Positions 24,005 through 35,090 are shown, numbered from the stretch's first letter. The stretch: 64,000 nt of DNA from Limnephilus marmoratus (GCA_917880885.1 OU862920.1:34941019-35005018), one strand, 5' to 3'. The notes: generated by a model from the letters alone, not told the origin. Translations and numbers: made by a program.

Positions 24005-24262
24005 TTTTTCTCAGTAAAATAATTTCCCTTTGCCATTTTAGGGAGATGCTGTGTGGAGATTTTTTATGGAAAGGAGAAGATGAAGTTCTAGGAAGGAAAA
24101 GATATGAGGGGTGGGTAGGAATCTAGGGGTCAGTGTTTCCAGGATAAAGGACGTAAGAATCCATCCCTTCAACTGCGGTCGAAGGTGATTGGTCGAGAGG
24201 GTCCGGCTGGAGAAATCAAAGGCCTTCCTCAACCAGTCTCTTGATTGACCAGGCATGCCAAA
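24005..24262 (-). mobile_element. J retroposon, minus copy (J2)
   Basis: On the plus strand: CTCAGTAAAATAATTTCCC, GATGCTGTGTGGAG, GGTCAGTGTTTCCAGGATAA, CTCAACCAGTCTCTTGATTG; these match the J unit in reverse, 5'-truncated near 24262. It lies in the putative first intron of the candidate gene. Confidence 0.7.
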
Positions 24263-24901
24263 CCTGCGGGCCGCATGCGGCTCAATTGAAGATTTTTCAG
24301 AATTTTCAGCTGTGTATATTTTGAATACTGTTATTCATAGAAAAAATCATTTATATTATAATCAATTTTAATGCGAAATACGGAACAAAAATATTATATG
24401 AATGGCGCGTAAAATATGGTAGGTCAAAACTGTTATTTTTATTTTATCCATGGCGGACAGCACGATCGCGGATCCACCGAAGTCCAGTGTGGCCAACAGA
24501 AAAATTTCGTTTTGTTATTAGCAACCTTCTAAAAAATTAAATTAATTTTATACAAAACCGGGACCAGCTCATTTTACACTAAAAAAATATTTTTTTACCC
24601 CAGTAGATAGGTAATAATTAGATGTAATCAATTCCGTGAGCGGAAATTGAAAAAAAATTATATTATCGTTTATTTCTTAAATTTAAAAATACGAAAATGT
24701 CATTTTTCAAAGTGCAAAAGCGGTAATATGCACTTTTTCACGAAAAAACACTTTGCAGAAGTTGAATAATTGTTAGAATTACGTATTTCGGAAACTTTTT
24801 TCATTGGGGTAGGCGGAAAATGATGCATTTTAAATTTCAATTGCGTAAAATCAAAATTCACTTCGCGTCTTCGAAACTGACATGGCGCGGCCGATCTGTC
24901 A

Positions 24902-25050
24902 CACAAGCCCGCTAAACAAACCCTGCGAAGCCAGTCAAACCATTTAAAAACGTAGGCTGTTTTTTATAGTTAAGATAATATTCACAAGCCCGCTAGACAA
25001 ACCCTGCGTAGCCAGACAAACCATTTAAAAACGTAGGCTGTTTTTTAAAG
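24902..25050. repeat. 81-bp tandem duplication in foldback centre
   Basis: Two copies starting CACAAGCCCGCT at 24902 and 24983, each with AAACCCTGCG, AAACCATTTAAAAACGTAGG and CTGTTTTTTA, differing at a few bases. Confidence 0.8.
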
Positions 25051-25114
25051 TAAAGATAACAACATGGAAGTCATTGAAAAATGACATTTTCGTATTTTTA
25101 AATTTTAAGAAATT

Positions 25115-26100
25115 GACGATAATTAATAATAATAATAATTGTTGGATGATTTCTATAGCGCCATTTTCGTGAGAAAATCACCTCAAGGGCGCTTTACAAT
25201 TCATTTACACATTTAATCTATACATGTATATTACAGGTGGCTTTTTACTAAGATTGGTAACTAATGTAATGACTTACAACTAAGACCTACATGACTAGTG
25301 ACTTAAAACTATACTTATTTTTATAATCGAGTACAAAACTACTCTAATCGTATTATTAATTACGTATTATTATATGGCTTAAAAAAAATTATTTATGACT
25401 ATTATACATATTTACATTTACGAACACATATTTATATTAACAAACGTATATTGTTATGATTTCTGCCCGTGCTGTCAGTGTGAGTTATGAAAAATATTTA
25501 AAAACCATCTAAGTAAATTATGGACTGTGTAATGACAAACTACTGAAGAAATGAAGTTATTTTTCTGGGTATGACAATTTGAAAAGATGAGTTTTTAGCT
25601 TTGCTCTGAACTCAGATATGCTGTCGATATTTCGCAAATATGAAGGGAGTTTGTTCCAAGCTGTTGGGCCTGCCACTGCAAAAGCCCGGTCTCCGAAATT
25701 GGTGTTGGGATTGCGCGTAGGTACTGAGAGTCTACCTATGGCTGTTGAAGATGCTGATCGAAGGGTTGCTTGTCTGGTATTGACATCGTTTTGAATGCAC
25801 AGTTCCGACAGGTAAGGCGGCGCCATGTCGTGTGTTGCTTTAAAAACCATCCAGCAGAGTTTGAATTGGATTCTCTCAGGACACTTAAGCCAATGAAGGT
25901 TACGCAGATGTTGGGAAATGTGAGAATATTTGGAAACGCCGGTTATCAGTCTTGCTGCAGCATTGAAAACTGACTGAAGTCTGTCAGTGTAAATTTTAGG
26001 GAGATTTGCATATATGCCATTGCAATAGTCCAGTCGTGATACGACATAAGAGTTTACCAGCATCTTTGTGGCCTTAGTCGGAATATTTCTCCTAAATATA
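25115..26100 (-). mobile_element. 5'-truncated CR1/L2-like LINE copy
   Basis: The minus-strand element ends (low-coordinate side) with TTGTAAAGCGCCCTTGAGG, GGCGCTATAGAAAT and an (ATT)n tail. A 'GCGC..TGAGG..GGCGCTATA' hairpin before a short microsatellite is a known 3' signature of CR1/L2-type LINEs. Its ORF tail is at 25557-26063. It inserted into the right arm of the foldback 24546-26222. Confidence 0.8.
25557..26063 (-). pseudogene. CR1/L2-type reverse transcriptase, C-terminal 168 codons
   Basis: The frame opens SRLDYCNGIYANLPK and continues with QSVFNAAARLITG, HLRNLHWLKCPERIQFKL and FGDRAFAVAGPTAWNKLPSY, ending FRAKLKTHLFKLSY. These are the standard C-terminal landmarks of CR1/L2 LINE proteins ('LDYCNxxxxxLP', 'QxVxNAAARL', 'LHWLPxxxRIxFK', 'FGxRAFxxAxPxxWNxLP', 'FKxxLKTHLF'). 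The frame is open, but only the end of the ~1000-residue ORF2 is present; endonuclease and RT catalytic motifs are missing. The start given is just the first Met of the fragment. Confidence 0.92.
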
Positions 26101-26349
26101 CATTATTTTCAATTTCCGCTCACGGAATTAATTACATCTAATTATTACCTATCTACTGGGGTATATATTTATTTATTTTTGACCAAAATGAGCTGGTCCC
26201 GGCTTTGTATAAATTTACCAAAATTAAATGTATAATATTTACACGGTGTGGAACAAAAACACTATTTAAAGGTCTTTGAGTGTTTTTTTTTTAATGAGGT
26301 TGTAAGTGTCTGTTCGTAATATATTCGACGTTGTTTGTACGTTAGAGAT

Positions 26350-26432
26350 CTGCAGTTGTCCTAGGGAACGATGAGAAGTTACCGAATTATTATTATATTA
26401 TCAATCCTTATCGATCGACCCCGCTAGGACCC
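26350..26432. repeat. diverged half of the 12134-12370 foldback
   Basis: AGTTACCGA, then an AT-rich break, then CTTATCGATCGACCCCGCTA: the same order as GTTACCGACATTTTCGATAAAACC and ATCGATCGACCATGCTAGG at 12327-12370. Lies 100 bp upstream of the candidate exon 26529. Confidence 0.5.
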
Positions 26433-26528
26433 ATGCTAAATGCTATAAGCCATCTCAATATGAATATAAATGTCAGTCTACTATCAAACATGTTTCTAAT
26501 ATCCTTCTTGTTGTGTGTTGTGTTGCAG

Positions 26529-26675
26529 GGAGGAACTCAGCAGCAGACTCAGCAGTCTTCGCAGTCGCCCCCCGGCGCCAAGGGAGGGGCACGGCGTCCC
26601 GGCGGCATGAACGGCGGCGGTGCCCCGTCCGCCTCCGTGCCTGCGCTGCCCAGCGAGACTGACGAGCCTACGCAG
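26529..26675 (+). CDS. candidate internal coding exon, Gln/Gly/Pro-rich (gene unknown)
   Basis: A 147-bp GC-rich segment in an AT-rich setting with clean borders: GTGTTGCAG|GGAGG acceptor and ACGCAG|GTAAG donor. It encodes exactly 49 phase-0 codons: GGTQQQTQQSSQSPPGAKGG, then ARRPGGMNGG and ALPSETDEPTQ. This is a low-complexity, probably disordered linker with no fold to recognise. Both ends are phase 0, matching candidates at 23721 and 33101. The composition and splice sites make a real exon likely; gene identity is unknown. Confidence 0.75.
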
Positions 26676-26744
26676 GTAAGAACCTTTAAAAGAACCCTTT
26701 TTTTAAAGCTAGTTGATGTTTAAGAATTTCCTTCTTAAACATCA

Positions 26745-27560
26745 ACTGATTCTACCTTAACTATCTTAAATCTCACTGAACTTCAGTTTAACCCATCCGT
26801 TTTACTGAACTTCAGCTTAACATGATGTCTTAAGCTTCATTGAAGTTCAGTGTAACGTACCGTTACACTGAACTTCAACATAACCTTTCTTGAGTTTCAC
26901 AGAACTTCAATTTCAGCCTGTTCATTTCACTAGACTTCAGCCTAACCTATCTTAAGGGGGTATTCTAGTTTAGAAGCCCGCATTTCGGGCGTTTTTTGAC
27001 AGTCGATAAAAAAACAATTAATATTTTAAGTATACTCTTAAAAAAATATATGAAAAAAGAGAGTGTCCATCTCGTCACATTTCCATTTGGTTATCTGAAA
27101 AATAAAAAAAAGGTACATTCTTTATCAGTACAATTGTCATTATGGTAGGAACCAAGAAATATGAATAAAAAAATTCGAATTTTCAAAAAGTGGTTTTGAG
27201 GAAAACGCGCTTAAAGTTTTGCTTTATTTAGATTCCGTCTAAACCGGTCAACTAAAATGGCTATTACTTTAAAAATAATTCTAATTTAAAAAAATCCTTT
27301 TAAGGAGATATTCTTGAATATCTAAAATATCGAAATAATAAAAAATATCATTTTCTTTTCTAGAATACCCCCTAAGTTTCACTGAACTTCAGTTTAGCGC
27401 TCTGTTTCACATAACTTCAGCCTAACCTATCTTAAGCTTCACTGAAATTCAGTTTAACCTATCCATTACGCTGAACTTCAGCTTAACCTATACATAAGAG
27501 CATATCGTAAGCTTCATCGAACATCAGCTTAATTTAATATAAACTTAACCTAACAATTAA
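26745..27560. repeat. minisatellite based on CACTGAACTTCAG
   Basis: Imperfect units of about 30-36 bases (TTCACTGAACTTCAGTTTAA, then CCTATCTTAAGC-like) recur at least a dozen times on both sides of the MITE at 26956-27372. One unit pair is inverted: TTGAAGTTCAGTGTAACG (26840-26857) and its exact complement at 26861-26878, an 18-bp hairpin with a 3-base loop. It starts about 70 bp after the exon donor. Confidence 0.85.
26956..27372. mobile_element. MITE with GGGGGTATTCTAG ends, TAA duplication
   Basis: The termini are GGGGGTATTCTAG and CTAGAATACCCCC, with TAA on both flanks (26953-26955, 27373-27375). It splits the minisatellite, which resumes in register of content (TTTCACTGAACTTCAG). A 3-bp TWA duplication suggests PIF/Harbinger. 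No transposase frame in the 417 bp. Confidence 0.8.
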
Positions 27561-27599
27561 TCTACACACTTTTAGCTTAATCTAACTTAAGCGTTCCCA

Positions 27600-28475
27600 G
27601 ACTTAAGATTTTCCTTACTTAATCTTAACCTAGCCTTAGTTTCCTATCTTAATATTCACTTCTTTAACCTAAAGGTTTTACCTATTTTAACCTTTAACCT
27701 AAAGCTAGGAATGCATTGTAATCTATTCAATTTGTTTTTTTTAACGGCCTTATCCAATCTAGAAAGTTTGAATGAAAAAAATATTTTTGTTGGGTTAGGT
27801 TAGGTTTTATCGCTAGGAAAGGATAGGTTAGGTTTAATAAATTTCCGTATAACTTAGATTGATATAAAATTATTGATAATTAGAATTTTTATATTGCAGC
27901 GTTGCAAGTGAACAAATTTGCGGGCAATGAGCAAAATTGTCGAAATAATTCTTGTACTAAGTAGGTACCTATTTTTATTATTATTATTATTTTACCTCCA
28001 TAGAGATATCGTACAGACCATAGAGACACATAATAAATATATTAAAAAATGTACTAATACAGATTAAATAAAAATATGAAGTTGAAACCTTACATTTAAA
28101 TAAAACAATGAAAATGAAATAACGGTATTTCAAATAAATAATATTAAAGAGAACGAAAATCAACTACCAATTCTTAAAGGCTGCTCCATACATTTTCTAC
28201 CAACCTTGGGATAGCTCGCCGTAATATTCTAGAAATGTATTGAATTGAAATTAAAACTTTTCATTGCTATGGCAACACAAGCTCCTTACTTTGTCTTTGT
28301 TTTACACCTTCGAGTTTGACACTTGACAGTTCGTTTATAAACAAGGGAAAACAACATAACTCGATTTAATTAAAACTTATAAGTTTTCAAATTTATAATT
28401 TTGATCTGTGAATTCGTTTCTCTTATTTTATTTTTTATTCTATTTTAAACATAATATTACAATAAACGGTTCTTT
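27600..28475. other. no gene seen; short GGTTAGGTTAGG run
   Basis: AT-rich intronic-type DNA. A few TTAGG-like units occur at 27791-27830, too few to be a telomere array. Confidence 0.4.
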
Positions 28476-28477
28476 TG

Positions 28478-29082
28478 ATACTACCATAGTGGAAGACTCT
28501 CAAATATCGCCCCGGTGTAAGACCATCGTTCAGAATTGAAATTTTTCTGGAATGACTTTATTACTTTATTACGTATTTGGTGACCAGATCTGAATATACA
28601 TATTTTTTTACATTACATAGCTCCACACAGGAGGTCCTGAGGAAAATAATTTCCCTCGGGGCCTGTGTGATCTTAGGGGATGTTGTGTGGAAGGTATTTT
28701 TTAAGGAAAGGAAGTTCGGGGAAGAAAATAGGTATGAGGGGTGATCTGAGGATCAGTGTGTCCAGGAGTGGCGGACGTATAAGTCCATCCCTCCAACCGC
28801 CGTGCAAGGCGCTGGGTCGATCGATTCCGGCTGGAGGATAAGACTTCTCTCAACCAGTCTCTCTCGATCCTGCCCACCATGCGGGAGTCTCCAAACGTAG
28901 CGAACCACTTGGGGTGACCTATGGCAGAGGTGTTGGTTTTCCAATAAATGGTTTCCGGGCGGTGGTACCCATATCCGCCTTCCAAATAGAGAATAGCCAG
29001 GTACTTTCCCACCTTCCTATACCCCATCTCCTTCTCATACCCACTACCTCAACAACATACACCGATTGGGATGCCATAGTTT
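28478..29082 (+). mobile_element. SINE S1, split copy (S1b)
   Basis: Part 1 (28478-28596) has CGGTGTAAGACCATCG and GGTGACCAGATCTGAATA. Part 2 (28991-29082) resumes GAATAGCCAGGTACTTTCCC and runs to GGGATGCCATAG. In the intact copy at 60728-61155 these are contiguous (CCAGATCTGAATAGCCAGGT). The tRNA-like head and the terminal A-tail are lost. The interruption is J3. Confidence 0.85.
28597..28990 (-). mobile_element. J retroposon J3, nested in SINE S1b
   Basis: Its A-tail is the plus-strand T-run at 28603-28609, followed by AGCTCCACACAGGAGG, GGAGTGGCGGACGTATAAGT and CGAACCACTTGGGGTGACC up to the J 5' region. A GAATA duplication flanks it (28592-28596, 28991-28995), fitting retroposition into S1. 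The open frames across the junction (28701-29027) are a chimera of J and S1 sequence. Confidence 0.85.
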
Positions 29083-29084
29083 TT

Positions 29085-29880
29085 AAACGCTTTACAGCGA
29101 ATTTTGAAATACTACCGTCTTTGCTTTAGCTTAACCTTTTCTAAATTACCTTACTGCATGAAAGTAAAATAACTTTAACTTGAATCGATTGCACACAGAC
29201 TTACCGATAACATGTTCAACTAATATTTACGAAATAATATCAATGGCTTGTTATATTTTCCCCGGGTCGCCGCCGGGCAAACCGATAAGCGATGTTTGAT
29301 AATATTTATAAGATGAATTACCGCCTCAGAGATGTTATAAAAAAGGAAGAAAATAAGGTACCTACACACTTAAGATAAATAAACCCATGGTGGTCGACAT
29401 CCTGTTGTGGAAATAAGTCGCGATTATGAGACTCCCGAAGGTTACGGTTTATATTTTACTTGAAACCGTGTAATGTAACTTATTATGCTGTCTCAGTAGA
29501 AGTAAAGTCACAAGGAGGAAATCCATAATTGGTTTTATTTTGGCTATTTAATACTATGTACAAACTGAAATAAATGTAAGCTGTCGATTTCCCGAAAATT
29601 AATAAATAATAAATAAAAATAAGGTAAATAGAAAAAATAAATCCTCATATTTAAATCGCATAATATATATCGCATTGATATCAATGTATTTAAAAAGGCA
29701 GTCATGTACCATGATTAAATTAAGTATTAAACTGCATCTGTTCTCTACTCTACCGAAAGCCTTCTCTAGCAATGGCCAGCATCCGAGTTTCGGGCGAAAA
29801 CCTTTACGACTGGCATTCGTAGCAGTAAGCGTAAGACGTTGCGAAAGTTATTTTAAAATTTCGCGTTTCTATTGGTTTTT
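29085..29880. other. no recognisable feature
   Basis: AT-rich; isolated short open frames only. Confidence 0.4.
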
Positions 29881-29886
29881 TTTTTT

Positions 29887-30470
29887 TGAAGTGAAACTTG
29901 TTTTGTCCTATTAGCGATTTGAAATTCGGATGATACGGTTCTCGGTTCTAATGTATTTTATTTTTTACATAAGCTCCACATAGGAGGCCCTGAGAAAAAT
30001 AATTTCTTAATAATAATGTCATCCTTAGGGATGCTGTATGGAGGGTTTTTTAAGAAAGGAAGGAGAGGAGTTTCTGGGAAGGAAAAGGGTTTAAGGACTG
30101 GTTAGAAATATGGGGTTCAGTGTGTCTTGGTCATCCAACTCCAAGACCTAGACAAACCTCACCCCATGAACCCGGGCACCCCTGCTAAATCACCAAACGT
30201 AGCGAACCATTCGGGGTGATCTATGGCACAGGTGTTGGTTATCCAATAAAGGTTCCCGGGGAGGCGGTACCCTTTCGCGCCTCCCAAATTGAAATATAAT
30301 GCGATAAATTCAAAACTACGCGCGGGCCTCCAATAGCGCTGCGGTTTGAAGCGCCCAACTCTTAGTGCCCAGAGAGACATCCAGGGAACGAAGGTTCGAA
30401 ACCTACCAAAACCAAAACATCTAGCGACTTTATAGTTTCACTTCTACTGGGTGTGAATTGCACACTCTGA
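29887..30470 (+). mobile_element. H-family type C, split by J4 (C1)
   Basis: Left end GAAGTGAAACTTG, TTTGAAATTCGGATGATACG and CTCGGTTCTAATGT; after J4 it resumes AAATATAATGCG, then a tRNA-like segment (CTCCAATAGCGCTGCGG; GAAGGTTCGAAACCT as a B-box match), then CATCTAGCGACTTTATAGTT and the right end TTTCACTTCTACTGGGTGTG plus a CACAC hairpin. Contiguous in the copies at 35091-35414 and 48719-49055. Confidence 0.85.
29957..30290 (-). mobile_element. J retroposon J4, nested in type C element
   Basis: From the T-run after 29957 (TTTTTTACATAAGCTCCACA) through GGGATGCTGTATGGAGGG and CCTCACCCCATGAACCCGGG to the J 5' region GGTTCCCGGGGAGGCGGTAC. The centre of J (the CAACCAGTCTCTC stretch) is deleted relative to J3. 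Confidence 0.8.
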
Positions 30471-30925
30471 TTTTTTTACATTAGCTCCACAAAGGAGGCA
30501 ATAATTCTCCACAGGGCCTATGTCACCTTTGGGGATTCTGTTTGGAGGGTCTTTTTACGAGAGGAAGAAGAGGGAGTTCTGGGAAGGAAAAGAGTAAAGG
30601 GAGTGGGTAGGAATCTTAGGGGTCAGTGTGTCCAGGACTGACGGTCGTTTGTATCCATCCCTCCCACTGCGGTGCAAGGCGATGTTTCGAGAGTGTAAGA
30701 ATGGAGAAGTCAAAGGGGCTACCTCAATCATTCTCTTTCAATTCGGCCTGCCATGCAGCTGGTGGGCAGACGCATCCACCGCCAAGATCCAGACAAACCT
30801 CACCCCATGAACCCGGGACCTCCTGCTAAATCAACAAACGTAGCGAACCACTCGGGGTGACCTGTGGAAGAGGTTCTGGTTATCCAATGAATGGTTCCCC
30901 GGGCGGCTGTGCCCATACCCGTAGT
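30471..30925 (-). mobile_element. J retroposon J5, abutting type C right end
   Basis: It begins in the T-run that closes C1 (ACTCTGATTTTTTT|ACATTAGCTCCAC) and contains all J landmarks: GGTCAGTGTGTCCAGGACTG, CAAACCTCACCCCATGAACC, CGAACCACTCGGGGTGACC. About 450 bp, probably near full length. Open frames within are not preserved among copies. Confidence 0.8.
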
Positions 30926-30929
30926 TACG

Positions 30930-32370
30930 CGTTTTTTTAAGGTTTAAAAAAATTGGTTTCACGTTTACTCAACAGTCTAACACTACTGACCGCTACCGAA
31001 ACTTACATGTTTAAAATCGTACCTCTTACATCAATTAATTATTAACAACACGTTAATGGTTATTTATCATTAGCAGAAAATTAAAGACATGTTTATTAGT
31101 AAGCTACATTTTGGAAAGACAATAAACAATTCAACAATAATTAAATGGCAAAGGAGTAAAATATAATTTCCTCTAAAAAAATGTATATTAATTCGTACTT
31201 AAAAAGCATAAAATTGAAGTAAAACTAATTAAAAAATATGCAAAACAGTTGATTAATTTTTCCTTGCTGCTTTCCGAGAACGCTCAGGGTTTCAAGTTCA
31301 GAAATATATCTACACCTGAAAAGCTAACAATATATATCTGAAGAGGAAATACGAAATACGAGATTTTTTCCTCTAATACTATTGAAAACTAGAGTGTTGA
31401 AAAATACTTTAGTTCGTTTATTTTTCAATTTTGCCATTACTCCCGTGAAGCAGTGCAAGCTACAAACAATTTTCACGTTTTTGTAATAAAATGGAAGTAA
31501 AAATTAATACACCCCCCGATAAATAATTCCAACTGTAAAATATTTCAATTAGTTTTTGTGTTCACTTTTTTACGTGGAGAGAGGAGCTTGTTTTAAAAAA
31601 TGGAGTTTTGCAATAAAAAATTAATTTGTAATAAATTGTTAAAACGCAATAGATGGGAGAAGGTTGAGTTGATCAAAAATATTGAAGAATTGAGTCCTAG
31701 CCCGAAAACAATGTTTTATCCGACAATATTCTTGTTTCGAGAAAAATTGAAAAAACAAAACCAGTTATGTTGCATAATATTCAATATTTAAAATACGTAA
31801 AACGTGAGATTTAAATGAAAAGTCGTCTAGAAAGAATTAGAGTTTATTACTAGAATTTATGCTGAATTTGTGGAAAAATGTTGTATGTAAAAATATCACA
31901 CACAACGTTACTCCACAAAATATTTTTTTTTCTCTTCATACCATACGACAGCATGCAGCTCTCTGACATGTCATTGTATTTTTGCTTAAAAAAAATGTAT
32001 TTTAATGAAACCATTTACGTTCGATATATTGTCTTGAGATCAACTTACAACATTATTCCACTGTTTCAATGGCTAAAAAGCAGGCTTAATAATATTTTTT
32101 ACGGACAAATTCTACTTTCCTGCATTCTTGGCTTTGAGTCTTTCTAGTTGAAGCTACAAGACGTTCGTTTTCTCCATATATTCCCATGAATTAAGCCATG
32201 CTCCGTGATTTCGATAAATGGCATTATACAACGTTCTTCCACAAACCAAACTCTAAAATGCTGCCACAGGCTTAAAAAAATTTTCAGTACCATAATCCCT
32301 ACCTTAAATGTGCCCAACATTATTCCATCAATAACTCAAAATTGGATACGACATTATTCCGGGCGAGGGT
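30930..32370. other. no recognisable feature
   Basis: AT-rich DNA between J5 and the low-confidence RNase H-like frame; short open frames at 31600-31791 and 31878-32147 have no motif I know. Confidence 0.4.
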
Positions 32371-32374
32371 TTAA

Positions 32375-32710
32375 TTAATCATTTAAATGTAAAAATACTA
32401 ATAAATTACCGTCTGAATATTGTAATGTCACACACCGACCAAATGTGTTTATATTCAAAACTTCTTTAGAAATTAAGTAAATGGATGCTTGGATCCGTTG
32501 GATTATAAATATGGTTGAAAATATACCCGTTAAAAACACCGTTCTGTATTTTGCAGTGTGGTTGTTTGATGAACCATCTACAAAAGTGTAGCAAATAATT
32601 GTACTAGAGGAGAATTTTCTACCCTTTTTAGTGCTACCTAGTCGAGCCTTGAACCCATCGTAAAGGGTTGTAAATGCCCTCCCCCCACGCAATTGATTGA
32701 CCGTGTACAT
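32375..32710 (-). pseudogene. possible decayed RNase H domain of a LINE
   Basis: A 111-codon minus frame. A stretch STIICYTFVDGSSN resembles the 'xICYTDGS' opening of RNase H in R1/I-type LINEs, and a later FGRCVTLQYSDGN resembles the 'xxIxIYSDSQ' strand. The acidic residue expected between them is not evident, so the domain would be dead. Weak call from pattern only; it may simply be an unrelated open frame. Confidence 0.25.
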
Positions 32711-33100
32711 TAAAACACCACAAACACCGGTTCAAAAAGATTGCATTTTTTTATTCCCTTCTTAAGAGTTCTTTGCTCTCACACGTAAAAAAACTTTTTA
32801 TTTTTGTTAGCGTTTATAGTTGCCGTGAAAAACTGGGTTGTGAAAATGGTCGCTGCTCAATAATTTGATGTTACGGAATATCAATTCGCTCGGGGGAAAA
32901 TTCTGACTGAGACTGTGAATGGTTTAGACACCTGTGCGACACTCGATAGCCGAAGGTTCCTGAGCCACTGTCATAGGGTTGCACGGTGTTAAGTTAACGG
33001 CTGTTCGACGTATTAATACTGTATATTGTACACACATATACACTGATTTCCACATGCTTTTGACTATTCACACTTCTGTCAAATACCTTGGCTTCTGTAG

Positions 33101-33286
33101 TTCCCCTCTTTTAAGGTGTGCTCCACATGCGCTGTATTCCGGAGCATTGGTGACTTCTTCAATATCAAGGAGTGGGAGACGAAGACGATCCGTTCTTCCT
33201 CGGTCAGCCCCGTGAGCACCGTGCGCTGCCGGGTCCCCGACCCGCCAAGGATAAGGCGACGTGGTATATGTGTGAAAGGGTTTATC
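33101..33286 (+). CDS. candidate coding exon (gene unknown)
   Basis: A GC-rich island read in phase 0 from acceptor CTTCTGTAG|TTCCCC (or CTTTTAAG|GTGTG at 33116, same frame) to donor TTTATC|GTGAGT: 62 codons without a stop. The key part reads VFRSIGDFFNIKEWETKTIR followed by SSSVSPVSTVRCRVPDPP. Ser/Thr/Arg-rich with possible phosphorylation sites; no family recognised. Phase agrees with the exon at 26529, giving a 6.4-kb intron between them. The last ~13 codons are less GC-rich, so the true donor may lie earlier. Confidence 0.55.
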
Positions 33287-33289
33287 GTG

Positions 33290-35085
33290 AGTATAATATC
33301 TTACATATTATACTATAAGGTTAGTTTGAAAACAGGCACCCTTCAACAAAAGGGATAATGTAATCAGGATCTAATTCGAATCAATGCAGCACATACATGG
33401 TACAGCAGGTTCTCATGAAAAATAGACCATTCATCATGTAATATCATACATATATTTATCTTTGGATTCATTTTGAAGCAGACTGGATTTAACAAGTTAG
33501 ATGAGGGAATCAAGCACTAATTGGATTTGTTCCAGCTGTTATGGCACTGTAATATTGCTATATGGTACCACTTCTACAGGATTACATCAAATCCCAAGAA
33601 ATTATAAGGTAGGGTAACCTGCAATTTCTGCATAACCGTCAGCACTCAAAAATACCTACTGTGTAATCTGCTAACGAAAGAAATATCACGAATAATTTAT
33701 TTGCAAAATCTGAACGCGTTGTTCAAAAACTTCTTTGACTGTAAGCTTTAAATATATTATTTGTTTTTGTGTTTAATTCGTAGAACTCCATTTTAATTTT
33801 TAGAAATTTAATTATTTAATTTAGTTATCGAATTTAATTTTAATTAAATAAAAAAAAAAAAAAAAAAAAAAGTAAGCTTTTAAGTTCTGAATGAAAAGTA
33901 TGTACTGGAATTTTAGGTGAAACGTTTGAAAATGCCTTCACAGGTTTTATTTTTCAAACTGCACCTTTTATGAAACAAGTTGGTATGCATTTCAGAGAAT
34001 TCGAAATATCAAAGTTTGAGGACCCTATTCATTTTCCAAACTACCCATCTGGATTTTACTGAAATTCACGTGTAATATTGCTTGAGTTGATCAGATTTCA
34101 CAGGGATGTGCTGGGCCGTTTTTGAGTGCTGAATGCTTTTATGGCATTCCTTTTACAAGTGAGATCAGCTTTCAGTTTCCGATTGAAATTTTCGTAGCCG
34201 AGAAAGGTGGTATCCGACTTTGTAAAATCGGCTTTTTGGCATTTTCAAAATTTAGAACATAACAAGGCCTCTTCATAAGTGACGACGTGCAGCGATAATT
34301 TTTCAAAACAATTGTTTTTTTTTTTAATTTTGCAGTTGAAGAATATATAGTATGGCCATGGCTATGGGGTGTTCGCAAAAAATTTCAATTTCCAAAATTA
34401 CACTATAAAAACGGTTTATTCCGTATTGTGTGAAACAAAAAAAAAATCCAATGCGCGTTGTTAACAAATATCACAACATATTAATATTTATTCATTTTTT
34501 TTTATTTTTCGAAAGCGGTATGAAATCCAAAAATCGAAATAGGAAATTACAAAAAATTGATTGGCGTATTTAATATTTAAGAACATTAACGCATTATTAT
34601 ATTTTTTATCCTCCCCCGTATTGACCCCTGTCAAATCACTTTCAAGCCGTGTACTCCGTCCTAGACATAATAATAATTGATATGCACTGACTTAGGTTTC
34701 GATTTCTGAACCGATGTTTGAGACAAAACTCAAGACATAAGGCCTTTGAAGTTGGACAGTGAGATCTGTCCGAAACGTCAGGAGGCGTTAAACGTCAAAC
34801 GTTAGGCTAACGAACTTTTCTAAATGGCTTCTAAGCTTTCGTGGAGACCATTGATAATCTTAATGAAAATGTCAACAAGTGGTTGTGATCGTCTTACCCG
34901 ATCACACAATTTAATAGACCACCCAGTGAGTGAGCGTCCGATCGGAATGGTGATAATAATCATTCCTGTATTGTCTAAGTAAGCCAATAATCTCTTGTAA
35001 TAGAGCGGGGCTTGTGGACACGACTACCAAAGACATAGTTGACGAAACTTTCCAAAGAAAGATCAAGACTTTGATTAGATTTTTG
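33290..35085. other. no gene seen; poly-A run
   Basis: An uninterrupted run of about 22 A at 33849-33870 may mark a lost retroposon tail. At about 34762 a motif GATCTGTCCGAAACGTCAGG resembles dispersed 'CGAAAC' repeats also seen near 6920 and 45745. Confidence 0.4.
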
Positions 35086-35090
35086 AAGTG

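Larger units (their letters stand above)
24546..26222. repeat. large foldback element interrupted by a LINE
   Basis: The left arm 24546-24710 (from TTTTATACAAAACCGGGACC) is repeated inverted as 25073-25119 plus about 26101-26222. The arm breaks where a LINE 3' fragment (25115-26100) has inserted. Shared landmarks are GGTAATAATTAGATGTAAT, CCGTGAGCGGAAATTGAA and ACGAAAATGTCATTTTTCAA. The centre holds an ~81-bp tandem duplication (24902-25050). Confidence 0.8.

Noticed and set aside
27791..27840. TTAGG-type telomere repeat
   Set aside because: Only two or three degenerate units inside ordinary intron-like DNA.
28701..29027. 108-codon minus frame as a host gene
   Set aside because: It is a fusion of J3 and SINE S1b sequence across an insertion junction.
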